Assembly: GCF_021245725.1 (NCBI RefSeq)
Contig: NZ_JAJGSX010000021.1
Span: forward strand, 1-64,000
Length of the DNA: 64,000 nucleotides
Direction of reading: 5' to 3'
Source of the DNA: Pseudonocardia sp. TRM90224
GTDB taxonomy: Bacteria; Actinomycetota; Actinomycetes; Mycobacteriales; Pseudonocardiaceae
Position numbers and translations under genes: made by a program. This document shows, piece after piece, positions 35,915 through 44,352 of the stretch. A model generated the notes under the pieces. The model was not told where the DNA came from, made no database searches, and saw only the letters and a list, made by a program, of their open reading frames with translations. Position 1 is the first letter of the stretch. Every line of letters begins with the position of its first letter.

Positions 35915-36688
35915 GTGCTTCGTGATCACGCGCTTCCCGATCTCAGCGGCTCCACGGTCGTCGTCACCGGCGCGAGCGGCGGCATCGGCGCCGGCGTTGC
36001 GGCCCGGTTCGCCGACGCGGGCGCAGCGGTGGTGGTGCACCACCACCGGAGCGCGGCGGCAGCAGCGGAGGTGGTCGAGGGCATCGGTCGGCGCGGCGGG
36101 CGCGCGGTCGCCGCGCAAGCCGATGTCACCGACCCCGCCGCGTGCGCAGCGGTGATGGACGTCGCCGTCGAGCGGTTCGGCCGGCTCGACGCCGTGGTGG
36201 CTGCTGCCGGCATCCAGCCGGTGGCGGAGCTCGAGACGATGGACGTTGCGAGCTGGCGGGCCGTCGTCGACACCAACGCGACGGGCTCGTTCGTGACCGT
36301 GCAGTCCGCGGCTGCACGGATGCGGGCGGCCGGCGGCTCCATCACCGTGATCGCGTCGATCGAGGGCAGCCGCCCGGCCCGGTCCCACGCCCACTACGCC
36401 TCCGCGAAGGCGGCGGTGATCATGCTGGCGCGGGCGGGTGCGCTCGAGTACGGGCAACACGGGATCCGGGTGAACACCGTGTCGCCGGGACTCGTGCGGC
36501 GGCCGGGCATCGAGGGCGGCTGGCCGGACGGGGTCGCGAGCTGGCGCGGCGCCGCGCCGCTGGGCCGGCTGGGCGAGCCGTCCGACATCGGCGACGCCTG
36601 CGTGTTCCTCGCCTCCCCGATGGCGCGGTGGGTGAGCGGACACGACCTGGTCGTCGACGGCGGGATGTCGGCGGTGCCGGCGTGGTGA
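35915..36688 (+). CDS. Short-chain dehydrogenase/reductase
   Basis: A 257-residue classical SDR. It has the cofactor motif TGASGGIG near residue 20, a NAAAGIQ-like segment (VAAAGIQPV), catalytic Ser in VIASIEGS, Tyr and Lys in YASAK, and the C-terminal SGHDLVVDGG. Such enzymes interconvert alcohols and ketones with NAD(P)H in the cytoplasm. It starts with GTG 35 bp after the GMC gene's stop, so the two may act in one oxidation pathway. Its stop overlaps the next possible GTG. Confidence 0.9.
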   Translation: MLRDHALPDLSGSTVVVTGASGGIGAGVAARFADAGAAVVVHHHRSAAAAAEVVEGIGRRGGRAVAAQADVTDPAACAAVMDVAVERFGRLDAVVAAAGIQPVAELETMDVASWRAVVDTNATGSFVTVQSAAARMRAAGGSITVIASIEGSRPARSHAHYASAKAAVIMLARAGALEYGQHGIRVNTVSPGLVRRPGIEGGWPDGVASWRGAAPLGRLGEPSDIGDACVFLASPMARWVSGHDLVVDGGMSAVPAW

Positions 36689-37437
36689 CCGGCGACGGGA
36701 CGGGTGCGGGCACCGGTCGGCGAGACCCCGCGGAAGGCAACGCCGTCGATCGCGGGGACGCCGAGCTCGGCATGGGCGAGAGCACGGGCGAAGGGGTGCG
36801 CGAGGGCGAGGCCTGCGCGAAGGGAGCGGGCGGGGCAGCGGGCGGGCTGGTGCCCGCAGCGGCCGGCGGCGGAGCGGCCGCCGACCGCGACGCGGCCACC
36901 GGGGGACAGGGCACGGGGGCACGGGAGGGCGGGGAGGGGGTGGGGGTGGGGGCCCGGGAGGAAGGCGACGAGCGTGCTGTGGGGGAGCGGGTGGCGCGGG
37001 TGTTGGGGCTCGAGCCGTTGCCGGACGAGGGTGGGTTGTTCCGCCGGACGCATTTGGACGCGTTCTCGTCGGCGATCTACTTCATGGTGGTCGCGCCGGA
37101 GTTCTCCGCGATGCACGTGCTCGGCTCGACCGAGACGTACCACTGGTACGCGGGAGCGGCGTTGCGCTTGTTGCTCCTGCATCAGGACGGGTCGGTGGCG
37201 GAGCCGGTGCTCGGGCCGGATGTGATCGTGGGGCAGCGGCCGCAGGTGGTGGTGCCGGCGGGGGTGTGGCAGGGGTCGAGTTCGGCCGGTGCGTGGTCGT
37301 TGGTGGGTACGACGGTGGCGCCGCCGTTCGAGTGGGTGGGGTTCCGGCTCGGTGGGCGGGCGGAGCTGACAGCGCGTTATCCGGCTGCAGGGGTTCGGAT
37401 CGCGGAGTTGACGCGGATCAAGTCAGGTACTGGGTGA
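36685..37437 (+). CDS. DUF985 cupin protein with low-complexity N-terminal extension
   Basis: The DUF985 (cupin_5) domain occupies the last 150 residues: VLGLEPLPDEGGLFRRTH, SSAIYFMVVAPEFSAMHVLGSTETYHWYAG, VVVPAGVWQGSSS and GTTVAPPFEW. The GTG at 36685 overlaps the SDR stop, but then the first 95 or so residues are almost only Gly, Ala, Glu and Arg. Later starts at 36772, 36979 or 36991 would remove most or all of this. GTG 36991 follows GGGGGAG and gives just the domain. Function of DUF985 is unknown. The end overlaps the convergent lipoprotein gene by 20 bp. Confidence 0.7.
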   Translation: MTGDGTGAGTGRRDPAEGNAVDRGDAELGMGESTGEGVREGEACAKGAGGAAGGLVPAAAGGGAAADRDAATGGQGTGAREGGEGVGVGAREEGDERAVGERVARVLGLEPLPDEGGLFRRTHLDAFSSAIYFMVVAPEFSAMHVLGSTETYHWYAGAALRLLLLHQDGSVAEPVLGPDVIVGQRPQVVVPAGVWQGSSSAGAWSLVGTTVAPPFEWVGFRLGGRAELTARYPAAGVRIAELTRIKSGTG

Positions 37438-38989
37438 TCACACCGTCGATGATCTTCGTTGTGAGCTGGCTGACGCGGGTGTCGTCGGTGACTGCCTGGT
37501 CACTGGTGCGGGCCCCGCGCGGGTGGTCGACGGTGCCGTCGACGAGGACCACACCGGGTGCTCCGGGGTCGGCCCCGAGCGCCGGCATGATGGCGTTGAA
37601 GTTGGCTGCTGAGGGCGAGCAGCGGATACCCGGCCTGTTGGCGATCCGGATGTCTTGCCTTTCCAGGTCGAAGCCCGCGCAGTAGCCGGTTGCGGGGTCC
37701 GCCGCCCAGAAGCCGAGTGTGACCGAGTAGCCGGTGTCGCCGGCGGCGACGCAGCTTCCGTCGCCGAACGCGGCGACCTCGGTCGGCCCGATCACGGGCT
37801 CGGCGACGTTCTTGAGAATCGTGCAGGTCACGTTCGCGGTGGCCGGGTCCTTGCCGTCGAGCGCGAGCAGTGCGCGCGCTCCCTTGGGGACGTCGACCTG
37901 CTGGGCCTCGCGGCAGTTGACGGATGCCGCGTTGCCGATCCGTCCGCAGGCGATGGGCAGGATGTCGTCGGTCTGGCCATCGGCGAAGCCGAGCTTCGCG
38001 GGCGGTGCGGGTGGAGCGGGCGCGGGCTTCGCCAGCGTGTTCTGGATCTTGGTGGCGGCGTCGGCAGCGGCGGTGCAGTTGTCCTGCGCGCCGCGCGTCT
38101 TGAGCGTCGTGACCTGCGCGGCGTAGTCGGTGGGAGCACCGGGGAGTTCTTCTGCGACGAACGTGATGGTGCAGAACGTGCCGTAGGACTTCTGCAGGCC
38201 CGGGCCTTGCGGGAGGGTGACCAGGCGGTCGTCGGACGCGGGTTGTTCGAGCGTTGCGGGGCCCCCTGTGGACTCGATGTCGGTCTTCGGGCTGTCGGGG
38301 CTGTCTTCGGCCACCGCTGAGCATTGGTCGGCGCTGCTGCTGCCGAGCTTGTTGCGTTCGGCGTAGAGGCCGGTCGCGGTTTCGAGGAGATCGCACGCGT
38401 GCCACCGGCCCAGCGAGGTGGGCGGGCCGTTGCGCGTGTTGGCGCCGGGGTCGGCGAGTTTCGCGGCGACCGGCTCGGCTGCCTCGCGGGCGTTGCTGCA
38501 GGCCTTGTCGAGTTCTCCGCCGAGCGAGAGCGCCTCCAGCTGCACCGAGCGGGTCGCGGAGATCGGGATGTCGATCACGCATTGCGGTGGGGTGTACGCG
38601 TCCACCTCGGTGTCGCGGATCTGGTAGGCGCGCAGCCCACCGACGCTGGTGGGGCTGCTCTGCGCGCGGTCGAAGGTGTCGAAGGTCGTGCCGATGCGCA
38701 CGACGAGCCGGTCCTTCTCGCCGTTGGGCAGCGTGTACTCGACCCCGCAGTTGTGCGGTTTTGTGGCGAACGGGTTGCTGGTCGTGTTGACGGGGGTGTC
38801 GGCGAGCAGCGCGCACGGGTCGAGCGCCTGCACGGCCCAGTCGGCGGGTTCCTCCGAGATCGACGGACCGGCCGCACCGCCGGACGGGCCGGCGGTTCCG
38901 GCCGTCGGCGTGCCGGTGATCGACGTCGTGCACCCGGCGGTGACCAGTGCGACGAGGGCTGCGGCGAGCAGGGCGGTACGGCTCTTCAC
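37418..38989 (-). CDS. DUF3558-like secreted lipoprotein
   Basis: A 523-residue lipoprotein with signal LLAAALVALVTAGC; the lipobox Cys is residue 20. A Thr/Gly/Pro-rich linker leads to a DUF3558-type start (VQALDPCALLADTPVN), and a second copy of the pattern follows (RWHACDLLETATGLY), so the protein seems to hold two such domains plus a C-terminal region with several Cys. It is probably attached to the outer face of the membrane. Function is unknown. The convergent cupin gene overlaps the 3' end. Confidence 0.7.
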   Translation of the reverse strand: MKSRTALLAAALVALVTAGCTTSITGTPTAGTAGPSGGAAGPSISEEPADWAVQALDPCALLADTPVNTTSNPFATKPHNCGVEYTLPNGEKDRLVVRIGTTFDTFDRAQSSPTSVGGLRAYQIRDTEVDAYTPPQCVIDIPISATRSVQLEALSLGGELDKACSNAREAAEPVAAKLADPGANTRNGPPTSLGRWHACDLLETATGLYAERNKLGSSSADQCSAVAEDSPDSPKTDIESTGGPATLEQPASDDRLVTLPQGPGLQKSYGTFCTITFVAEELPGAPTDYAAQVTTLKTRGAQDNCTAAADAATKIQNTLAKPAPAPPAPPAKLGFADGQTDDILPIACGRIGNAASVNCREAQQVDVPKGARALLALDGKDPATANVTCTILKNVAEPVIGPTEVAAFGDGSCVAAGDTGYSVTLGFWAADPATGYCAGFDLERQDIRIANRPGIRCSPSAANFNAIMPALGADPGAPGVVLVDGTVDHPRGARTSDQAVTDDTRVSQLTTKIIDGVITQYLT

Positions 38990-39040
38990 AAATGTGGAGG
39001 ATGCCTTACCGGATTTGGGTCGTGGCGCCCGGGCCAGGGA

Positions 39041-39812
39041 TTACGTCGCCGGCGGCTGGTGGACGGCGAAGGTTGCCCCGAACGGGTCGGCGAGCACACC
39101 CATCCGTCCGAACGCTGTGTTCGCGGCCGGCATGACGAGGGTGGCGCCGGACGACTCGGCGGTGGTGATGGCCGCGTCGACGTCGGCGACGGAGAAGTAG
39201 GAGAGCCAGTGCGACGGGATCCCCGGCGGGGAGCCCATCATCCCGCCGATGCCGCCCGCGATGGCACCGTCGACGGCGAACGTGGCGTAGTCGTCGGGTG
39301 CGCCCGGCACGGGGTCGTAGGTGTAGCCGAAGACGGCCGCATAGAAAGTCCTTGCCGGCTGATGCGTCGGTGAGCCTGGCGTCGGTCCAGGTCAGCGAGC
39401 CGGGCTCGTTGGCGATCTCGGCGCCGATCATGCCGGCGGCCTGCCAGATGCCGAACGCTCCGCCGGTGCTGTCCAGTGCGACGCACATGCGGCCGTTGCC
39501 GGGGATGTCCATCGGGTCGAACAGCAGGTTGCCGCCGTTGTCCGTGATCAGCTTCGCGGTGCCGTCGACGTCGTCGGAGGCGAGGTAGACCGTCCAGAAC
39601 GTGGGCTGGCCGGGATCCTGCACGGGGCCGAGCGCCGCGGCGGCCTTCCCATCGGTCTGCGCGAGGCTGTAGTGGCCGTACTCCTCGCCGGTGTCGACGA
39701 ACGTCCAACCGAACACGGCCGAGTAGAAGGCCTTGCCGACTTCGAGGTCGGGGACGGCGATGTCGACCCAGCACGGTGTGCCTGCGGGCCAGGGGTCGGA
39801 GCGTGTGGTCAT
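39041..39812 (-). pseudogene. Two-domain VOC (glyoxalase-fold) protein gene with a +1 frameshift
   Basis: The N-terminal half starts at ATG 39812 behind GGAGGTG and reads WVDIAVPDLEVGKAFYSAVFGWTF, a VOC domain. Frame is lost after DASAGKDF at about 39345. The other reading frame then continues with a second VOC domain, including GAPDDYATFAVDG and HWLSYFSVADVDAAI, up to the stop at 39041. Removing one base from AAA at 39345-39347 restores AGKDFYAAVFGYTY, the expected repeat. It is either a recent pseudogene or a sequencing error. Two-domain VOC proteins bind metals and act on small molecules. Confidence 0.75.
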
Positions 39813-39908
39813 GGTTCGCACCTCCATCGGTGTGGGGTGACGCGGGCGGGCCGCGAAGTCTTCCACCGACGTTGACCTGCGGCGTCGGCCGTTCGGGCGG
39901 GGCTGGGG

Positions 39909-39946
39909 TTGACAGCGCCGGACGGACCGATGTGCAATATATTGCA
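39909..39946 (+). promoter_or_regulatory. GntR autoregulated promoter with palindromic operator at the start codon
   Basis: TTGACA at 39909-39914 is followed, after 18 bp, by TGCAAT at 39933-39938. The 14-bp perfect palindrome TGCAATATATTGCA covers 39933-39946, that is the -10 box and the first base of the gntR ATG. The implied message is leaderless. Confidence 0.65.
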
Positions 39947-40611
39947 TGCCGGTCCCTCCACGTCATGGTCAGATCGGCCGCACCCTGCTCCGCGACAGCG
40001 CCTACGTCACGATCCGCAACGCGATCGTCGACGGCACGCTCGCGCCCGGGGAGCGGCTGAACGACCCCGAGCTGGCCGGCTGGCTGGGAGTGAGCCGCAC
40101 GCCGATCCGCGAGGCGCTCGCCCGGCTGGAGCGGTCGGGGCTGGTGCAGACGGTCCCCGGCCGGTCGACGATCGTCAGCCCGCTCGACGCCGGTGAGGTG
40201 CGCGCGGCGCAGGCCGTTGTCGCTGCCATGCACGAGCTCGCGGTGCGCACCGCCGTCCCGCTGCTCACGACGGCCGACCTCGACGCGATGCGGGCGGCCA
40301 ACACCCGGTTCGCCGAGGCGCTGGCCCGCGAGGACGTCGACGCCGCGCTCGCCGGCGACGACGCCTTCCACGACGTCGCCGTCGCGGCCTGCGCCAACCC
40401 GGCCGTCCGCGCGGTGCTCGACCAGTTCACCCCGCTCATGCGGCGGCTGGAACGGGCGCGGTTCGGCTCGCTCGCCGGGCGCGACTCCGTCGCGCAGCAC
40501 GACCGGATCATCGCCCTCTGCGCCGCGGGCGACGCCGAGGCGGCCGCGCTCGCCGCCCGCGCCAACTGGCGAACCCTCGTACCGATCATCGACCCCCTCG
40601 AAGAGGAATGA
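39946..40611 (+). CDS. GntR/FadR-type regulator of the ACC deaminase gene
   Basis: A 221-residue regulator with an N-terminal winged helix ([19 protein letters not shown], then [18 protein letters not shown]) and an all-helical FCD ligand domain with the metal-type residues ([15 protein letters not shown] and [13 protein letters not shown]). The ATG at 39946 is part of a palindromic operator. acdS follows 7 bp after the stop, so the regulator and enzyme form one unit. The effector may be ACC or a related amino acid; this is an inference. Confidence 0.88.
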   Translation: MPVPPRHGQIGRTLLRDSAYVTIRNAIVDGTLAPGERLNDPELAGWLGVSRTPIREALARLERSGLVQTVPGRSTIVSPLDAGEVRAAQAVVAAMHELAVRTAVPLLTTADLDAMRAANTRFAEALAREDVDAALAGDDAFHDVAVAACANPAVRAVLDQFTPLMRRLERARFGSLAGRDSVAQHDRIIALCAAGDAEAAALAARANWRTLVPIIDPLEEE

Positions 40612-40618
40612 GACGGAC

Positions 40619-41629
40619 ATGGCTCTGGCCGACTTCCCCCGCCACCCGCTGACGTTCGGCCCGAGCCCCGTGCACCCGCTGGAGCGGCTGAGCGCGCACC
40701 TGGGCGGCGCCCGGATCTGGGCGAAGCGGGAGGACTGCAACTCGGGTCTGGCCTTCGGCGGCAACAAGACCCGCAAGCTCGAGTACCTGGTCCCCGACGC
40801 GCTCGCGATCGGCGCGACGCACCTCGTCTCGATCGGCGGGATCCAGTCCAACCACACCAGGCAGGTCGCCGCCGTCGCCGCCAAGGTCGGCCTGAAGGCG
40901 AGGCTGGTGCAGGAATGCTGGGTCGACTGGCCCGACGCCGTGAACGACAGGGTCGGCAACATCCTGCTGTCGCGGATCATGGGTGCGCACGTCGAGCTCG
41001 TCGACTCGACGTTCGGCATCGGGTTCAAGGAGAGCTGGGAACGCGCGCTGGAGGGCGTCCGCGCGGGCGGCGGCGTGCCCTACCCGATCCCCGCCGGCGC
41101 GTCGGACCACCGCCTCGGCGGGCTCGGGTTCGTGCGGTGGGCCGACGAGGTTGCCCAGCAGGAGGCCGAGCTGGGGATCTTCTTCGACACGATCGTCGTC
41201 TGCAGCGTCACCGGCTCCACGCAGGCCGGGATGATCGCCGGCTTCGCGGGCCAGGACCGCGAACGCCGCGTGCTCGGAATCGACGCGTCGGCGAAGATCG
41301 ACGAGACCCGCGACCAGGTCGAGCGGATCGCGCGGGCCACCGCGAAGCTGGTCGACCTCGGGCGGGAGCTGCGGCCCGACGAGATCACGGTGCTCGAAGG
41401 CTGGGCCGGCGACCGGTACGGCATCCCGGTCGCCTCGACGCTGGACGCGATCCGGCTCAGCGGCAGCCTCGAAGGGATGATCATCGACCCGGTCTACGAA
41501 GGGAAGTCGATGGCGGCGCTGATCGACCTCGTCCGCAGCGGCGAGATCGGCCGCGACTCCAACGTGCTCTACGCGCACCTGGGCGGCCAGCCCGCGCTCA
41601 ACGCCTACAGCGCGCTCTTCCGCGCATAG
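40619..41629 (+). CDS. acdS: 1-aminocyclopropane-1-carboxylate deaminase
   Basis: A 336-residue PLP enzyme of the tryptophan-synthase-beta fold, close to the 338 residues of the Pseudomonas enzyme. It splits ACC, the ethylene precursor of plants, to 2-oxobutyrate and ammonia. The PLP lysine is Lys50 in [11 protein letters not shown], followed by [12 protein letters not shown]. The two positions that separate true ACC deaminase from D-cysteine desulfhydrase, the Glu in DPVYEGKSM and the Leu in [10 protein letters not shown], are both the ACC deaminase residues. Together with the dedicated regulator this suggests growth on or modulation of plant ACC. Confidence 0.9.
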   Translation: MALADFPRHPLTFGPSPVHPLERLSAHLGGARIWAKREDCNSGLAFGGNKTRKLEYLVPDALAIGATHLVSIGGIQSNHTRQVAAVAAKVGLKARLVQECWVDWPDAVNDRVGNILLSRIMGAHVELVDSTFGIGFKESWERALEGVRAGGGVPYPIPAGASDHRLGGLGFVRWADEVAQQEAELGIFFDTIVVCSVTGSTQAGMIAGFAGQDRERRVLGIDASAKIDETRDQVERIARATAKLVDLGRELRPDEITVLEGWAGDRYGIPVASTLDAIRLSGSLEGMIIDPVYEGKSMAALIDLVRSGEIGRDSNVLYAHLGGQPALNAYSALFRA

Positions 41630-41719
41630 GGTCCGCCCGCGCGGCACGTCGACGCCGGGCCGCCGGGACGCGGCGACTATCCTCGGCCCCTTGCCATGCC
41701 GCTCGGAAGGACCGTGCCG

Positions 41720-43489
41720 ATGACCGCTCCAGCGAGGCGCCGCGGGGTCACCGAGCCGCCGGGCGACACCGTCGGTCGCGTCGTCGGCACCGAGGACTCC
41801 ACGCCGCTGCAGTTCAGCGTCGCGCTCGGGCCCGACGCCTACCTCCAGCTCGACGACGTCGTCGTCACGCTCCGGCTGGTGCCCGGCGTCGGCCCGGTGC
41901 TGACCTCGGGGGTCGTGACCCAGGTCAGGGCCCGGCACGAAGGCGCGACGTTCGGCTCCGACGTCTTCCTGATCGCCGACGGCGTGCTGCCGGCGCAGGT
42001 GCAGGAGATCGCCGAGGTCACCACCACTCGCGTCGAGCCCGAGTGCTACGTGCCGCCGACGCCGGGCGCGACGGTCCAGCGGGCCAGCGGTGAGGAGCGC
42101 GCGCAGGCGCTCTACTTCGACAAGATGGACAAGAAGGTGCCGGTCGGGATCGGCCGCGACGGCGCCCCGATCTACGTGAACCTGGAGTTCCTCGACGGCA
42201 CCCGCGGCGGCCACGTGTCGATCAGCGGCATCTCCGGCGTCGCCACCAAGACCAGCTTCGCGCTCTTCCTGCTCTACTCGATCTTCACGAGCGGCGTGCT
42301 CGGCAAGAAGTCGGTCAACGCGAAGGCGCTGGTGTTCAGCGTGAAGGGCGAGGACCTGCTGTTCCTCGACCAGCGCAACACCCGCCTGGACGCCCCCGAG
42401 GGCGCCGACCTGCGTGCCACGTACGCGACGCTCGGGCTCGCCGCGGAGCCGTTCGCGTCGGTCGGGCTGTTCGCGCCGCCCACGCCCGACGACCCGACCG
42501 GCCGCCCGCACGTCACCGGCCGCACCAGCGGCGTCCACGCGTTCTGGTGGACCCTCGCCGAGTTCTGCGCCGGCGAGCTGCTCCCGTACGTGTTCGCCGA
42601 CGCCGAGGACGAGCGCAACCAGTACACGATGGTGATCCACCAGGTCGCCGCGAAGCTGCGCCGCGAGGCCGTCCCGGTCGGCGATGGCGCGGTCTCCATC
42701 GACGGCCAGGTGCTGCGCACCTACAGCGATCTGATCGACTTCGTGTCCGACCGGCTCACCGACGACGAGGCCCGCAAGGACTGGGCCGGTCCCGTCACCG
42801 GCACGGGCACGGTCAACGCGTTCCTGCGCAGGCTCCGCTCCAGCCAGAAGCCGCTGCGCACGCTCGTCCGCGGCGACCTTGCCGACGCGCCGGGCCGCCG
42901 CGTGAGCACTGAGGGGCAGCAGGTCACCGTCGTCGACCTGCACAACCTGCCCGAGCGGGCGCAGCGGTTCGTCGTCGGCGTTGTGCTCGCCGCGGAGACC
43001 GCCCGCAAGGAGGCCGCCGGGGCCGGTGGCCTGCTCTTCACGATGATCGACGAGCTGAACAAGTACGCCCCGCGGGAGGGCGGCAGCCCGATCAAGGAGG
43101 TCCTCCTCGACATCGCGGAACGCGGCCGCTCGCTCGGGATCATCTTGATCGGCGCCCAGCAGACCGCGAGCGAGGTGGAGCGCCGGATCGTCTCCAACTC
43201 CTCGATCAAGGTGGTTGGCAGGCTCGACCCCGCGGAGGCCGGCCGCCCCGAGTACGGCTTCCTCCCGGCGTCCCAGCGCACCCGCGCAACGCTCGCGAAA
43301 CCGGGCACGATGTTCGTCTCGCAGCCCGAGATCCCGGTGCCGCTCGCCGTGGAGTTCCCGTTCCCGGCTTGGGCCACTCGCCTCTCCGAGAGCGCCGGCG
43401 AGCCTGTGGCCAGCACGAACGGCGCCGGGCGCCGTGATCCGTTCGCGCGGCTGCCGGCCACCGCGAGCGACGACGACGCCCCGTTCTGA
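41720..43489 (+). CDS. HerA-like ATPase with HAS-barrel (DUF87 family)
   Basis: A 589-residue ATPase of the HerA/FtsK type. The N-terminal HAS-barrel spans about residues 17-115 (VGRVVGTEDSTPLQFSVAL). The linker KKVPVGIGRDGAPIYVNLEFL precedes the nucleotide site. Walker A at residues 170-179 is GISGVATKTS, with Thr in place of the usual Gly before Lys. Walker B Asp444-Glu445 lies in FTMIDELNKYAP, and a sensor in ILIGAQQTASEVERRI follows. ATG 41720 is preferred for GGAAGGA at 8 bases; 41696 lacks a binding site. HerA works as a hexamer on DNA with the nuclease NurA; a NurA-like gene lies at 56.1 kb. Confidence 0.82.
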   Translation: MTAPARRRGVTEPPGDTVGRVVGTEDSTPLQFSVALGPDAYLQLDDVVVTLRLVPGVGPVLTSGVVTQVRARHEGATFGSDVFLIADGVLPAQVQEIAEVTTTRVEPECYVPPTPGATVQRASGEERAQALYFDKMDKKVPVGIGRDGAPIYVNLEFLDGTRGGHVSISGISGVATKTSFALFLLYSIFTSGVLGKKSVNAKALVFSVKGEDLLFLDQRNTRLDAPEGADLRATYATLGLAAEPFASVGLFAPPTPDDPTGRPHVTGRTSGVHAFWWTLAEFCAGELLPYVFADAEDERNQYTMVIHQVAAKLRREAVPVGDGAVSIDGQVLRTYSDLIDFVSDRLTDDEARKDWAGPVTGTGTVNAFLRRLRSSQKPLRTLVRGDLADAPGRRVSTEGQQVTVVDLHNLPERAQRFVVGVVLAAETARKEAAGAGGLLFTMIDELNKYAPREGGSPIKEVLLDIAERGRSLGIILIGAQQTASEVERRIVSNSSIKVVGRLDPAEAGRPEYGFLPASQRTRATLAKPGTMFVSQPEIPVPLAVEFPFPAWATRLSESAGEPVASTNGAGRRDPFARLPATASDDDAPF

Positions 43490-43542
43490 CGCCGGTCCGC
43501 CGCCCGCCATGATGTGGCCCCACGCTGATCTGAGGGAGAATC

Positions 43543-44352
43543 ATGCGGATCGTCCGGAACCTGTGCCTGCTCGTGCCCGCAATCGCGCTGCTGCTCGGCG
43601 CGCTGGCGGGCTGCGCGGGCCTGCAGCTGGAGACGGGCGCCTGCGCGAAGCTCGACGGTGAGCAGTTCGTCGCCGTCGAGTGCACCGACCCGGCGGCGAC
43701 CTACCGGGTGCTGGAGCGCCCGACCACGGACAACGCCTGCTACGACGTCGCCGGCACGACCTACAGCTACTACGACTCCCGCGTCGGCGGCGAGCTGTGC
43801 ATGGGCCCGAAGGACGTCGACCCGGCCACTGCCATCAACGTGGCGAAGAAGGACGACTGCCTCACCGACGTCCACGCGCCGGCGCCCTCGGCCGACACGG
43901 TCGGCGTCCGCAAGGTCGACTGCGGCGCTCCCGACGCCGTGCACCGGGTGCTCGCCCGTGAAGAGCGCTCCAGCATCAGCGCCGGCCTCCAGCAGGAGTG
44001 CTCGAAGGTGCCCGGTACGACCGAGTCCTACGCGTGGTCGCTGCGCAAGAGCGGCGACGCGCCGCTCGCCAACCTCTACACCGAGCTCGTGTTCTGCCTG
44101 GCCCCCAAGGACGCCGACCCGAACGCGTCGGCCGACCTCGCGCAGGCCGGCGACTGCCTCGCCGAGTCGGGCGACACCTACACGCGTGTCGGCTGCGGCG
44201 ACCCGACCGCCCGCTACCGGGTGCTGGAGCGCAACGACAGCGCGCTGCTCGGCGTCGAGCTGGCCTGTCGGAGCGTCGAGGGCGCGACGACGGGGGTCCA
44301 GCGCAAGACCAGCGACTTCTCCGGCTACACCCTCTGCCTCAGCGAGGTGTGA
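43543..44352 (+). CDS. Triple-repeat Cys-rich lipoprotein (LppU-like)
   Basis: A 269-residue lipoprotein with signal LCLLVPAIALLLGALAGC. The mature part has three tandem units of about 80 residues. Each carries the pattern G-x-C near its start, V-x-C before a short DP or AP element, YRVLER or HRVLARE, then C, and a final LCL, LCM or FCL. The regular Cys pairs suggest disulfides outside the membrane. The protein resembles mycobacterial LppU; the role is unknown. The end overlaps the convergent LacI gene by 14 bp. Confidence 0.7.
   Translation: MRIVRNLCLLVPAIALLLGALAGCAGLQLETGACAKLDGEQFVAVECTDPAATYRVLERPTTDNACYDVAGTTYSYYDSRVGGELCMGPKDVDPATAINVAKKDDCLTDVHAPAPSADTVGVRKVDCGAPDAVHRVLAREERSSISAGLQQECSKVPGTTESYAWSLRKSGDAPLANLYTELVFCLAPKDADPNASADLAQAGDCLAESGDTYTRVGCGDPTARYRVLERNDSALLGVELACRSVEGATTGVQRKTSDFSGYTLCLSEV

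Noticed and set aside
34043-36922. Open frame of 959 codons on the minus strand
   Set aside because: Antisense to the GMC oxidoreductase and SDR genes, both of which have clear motifs.
40586-43510. Open frame of 974 codons on the minus strand
   Set aside because: Shadow of the ACC deaminase and HerA-like genes; no recognisable domain and Arg/Gly/Ala/Val-skewed composition.
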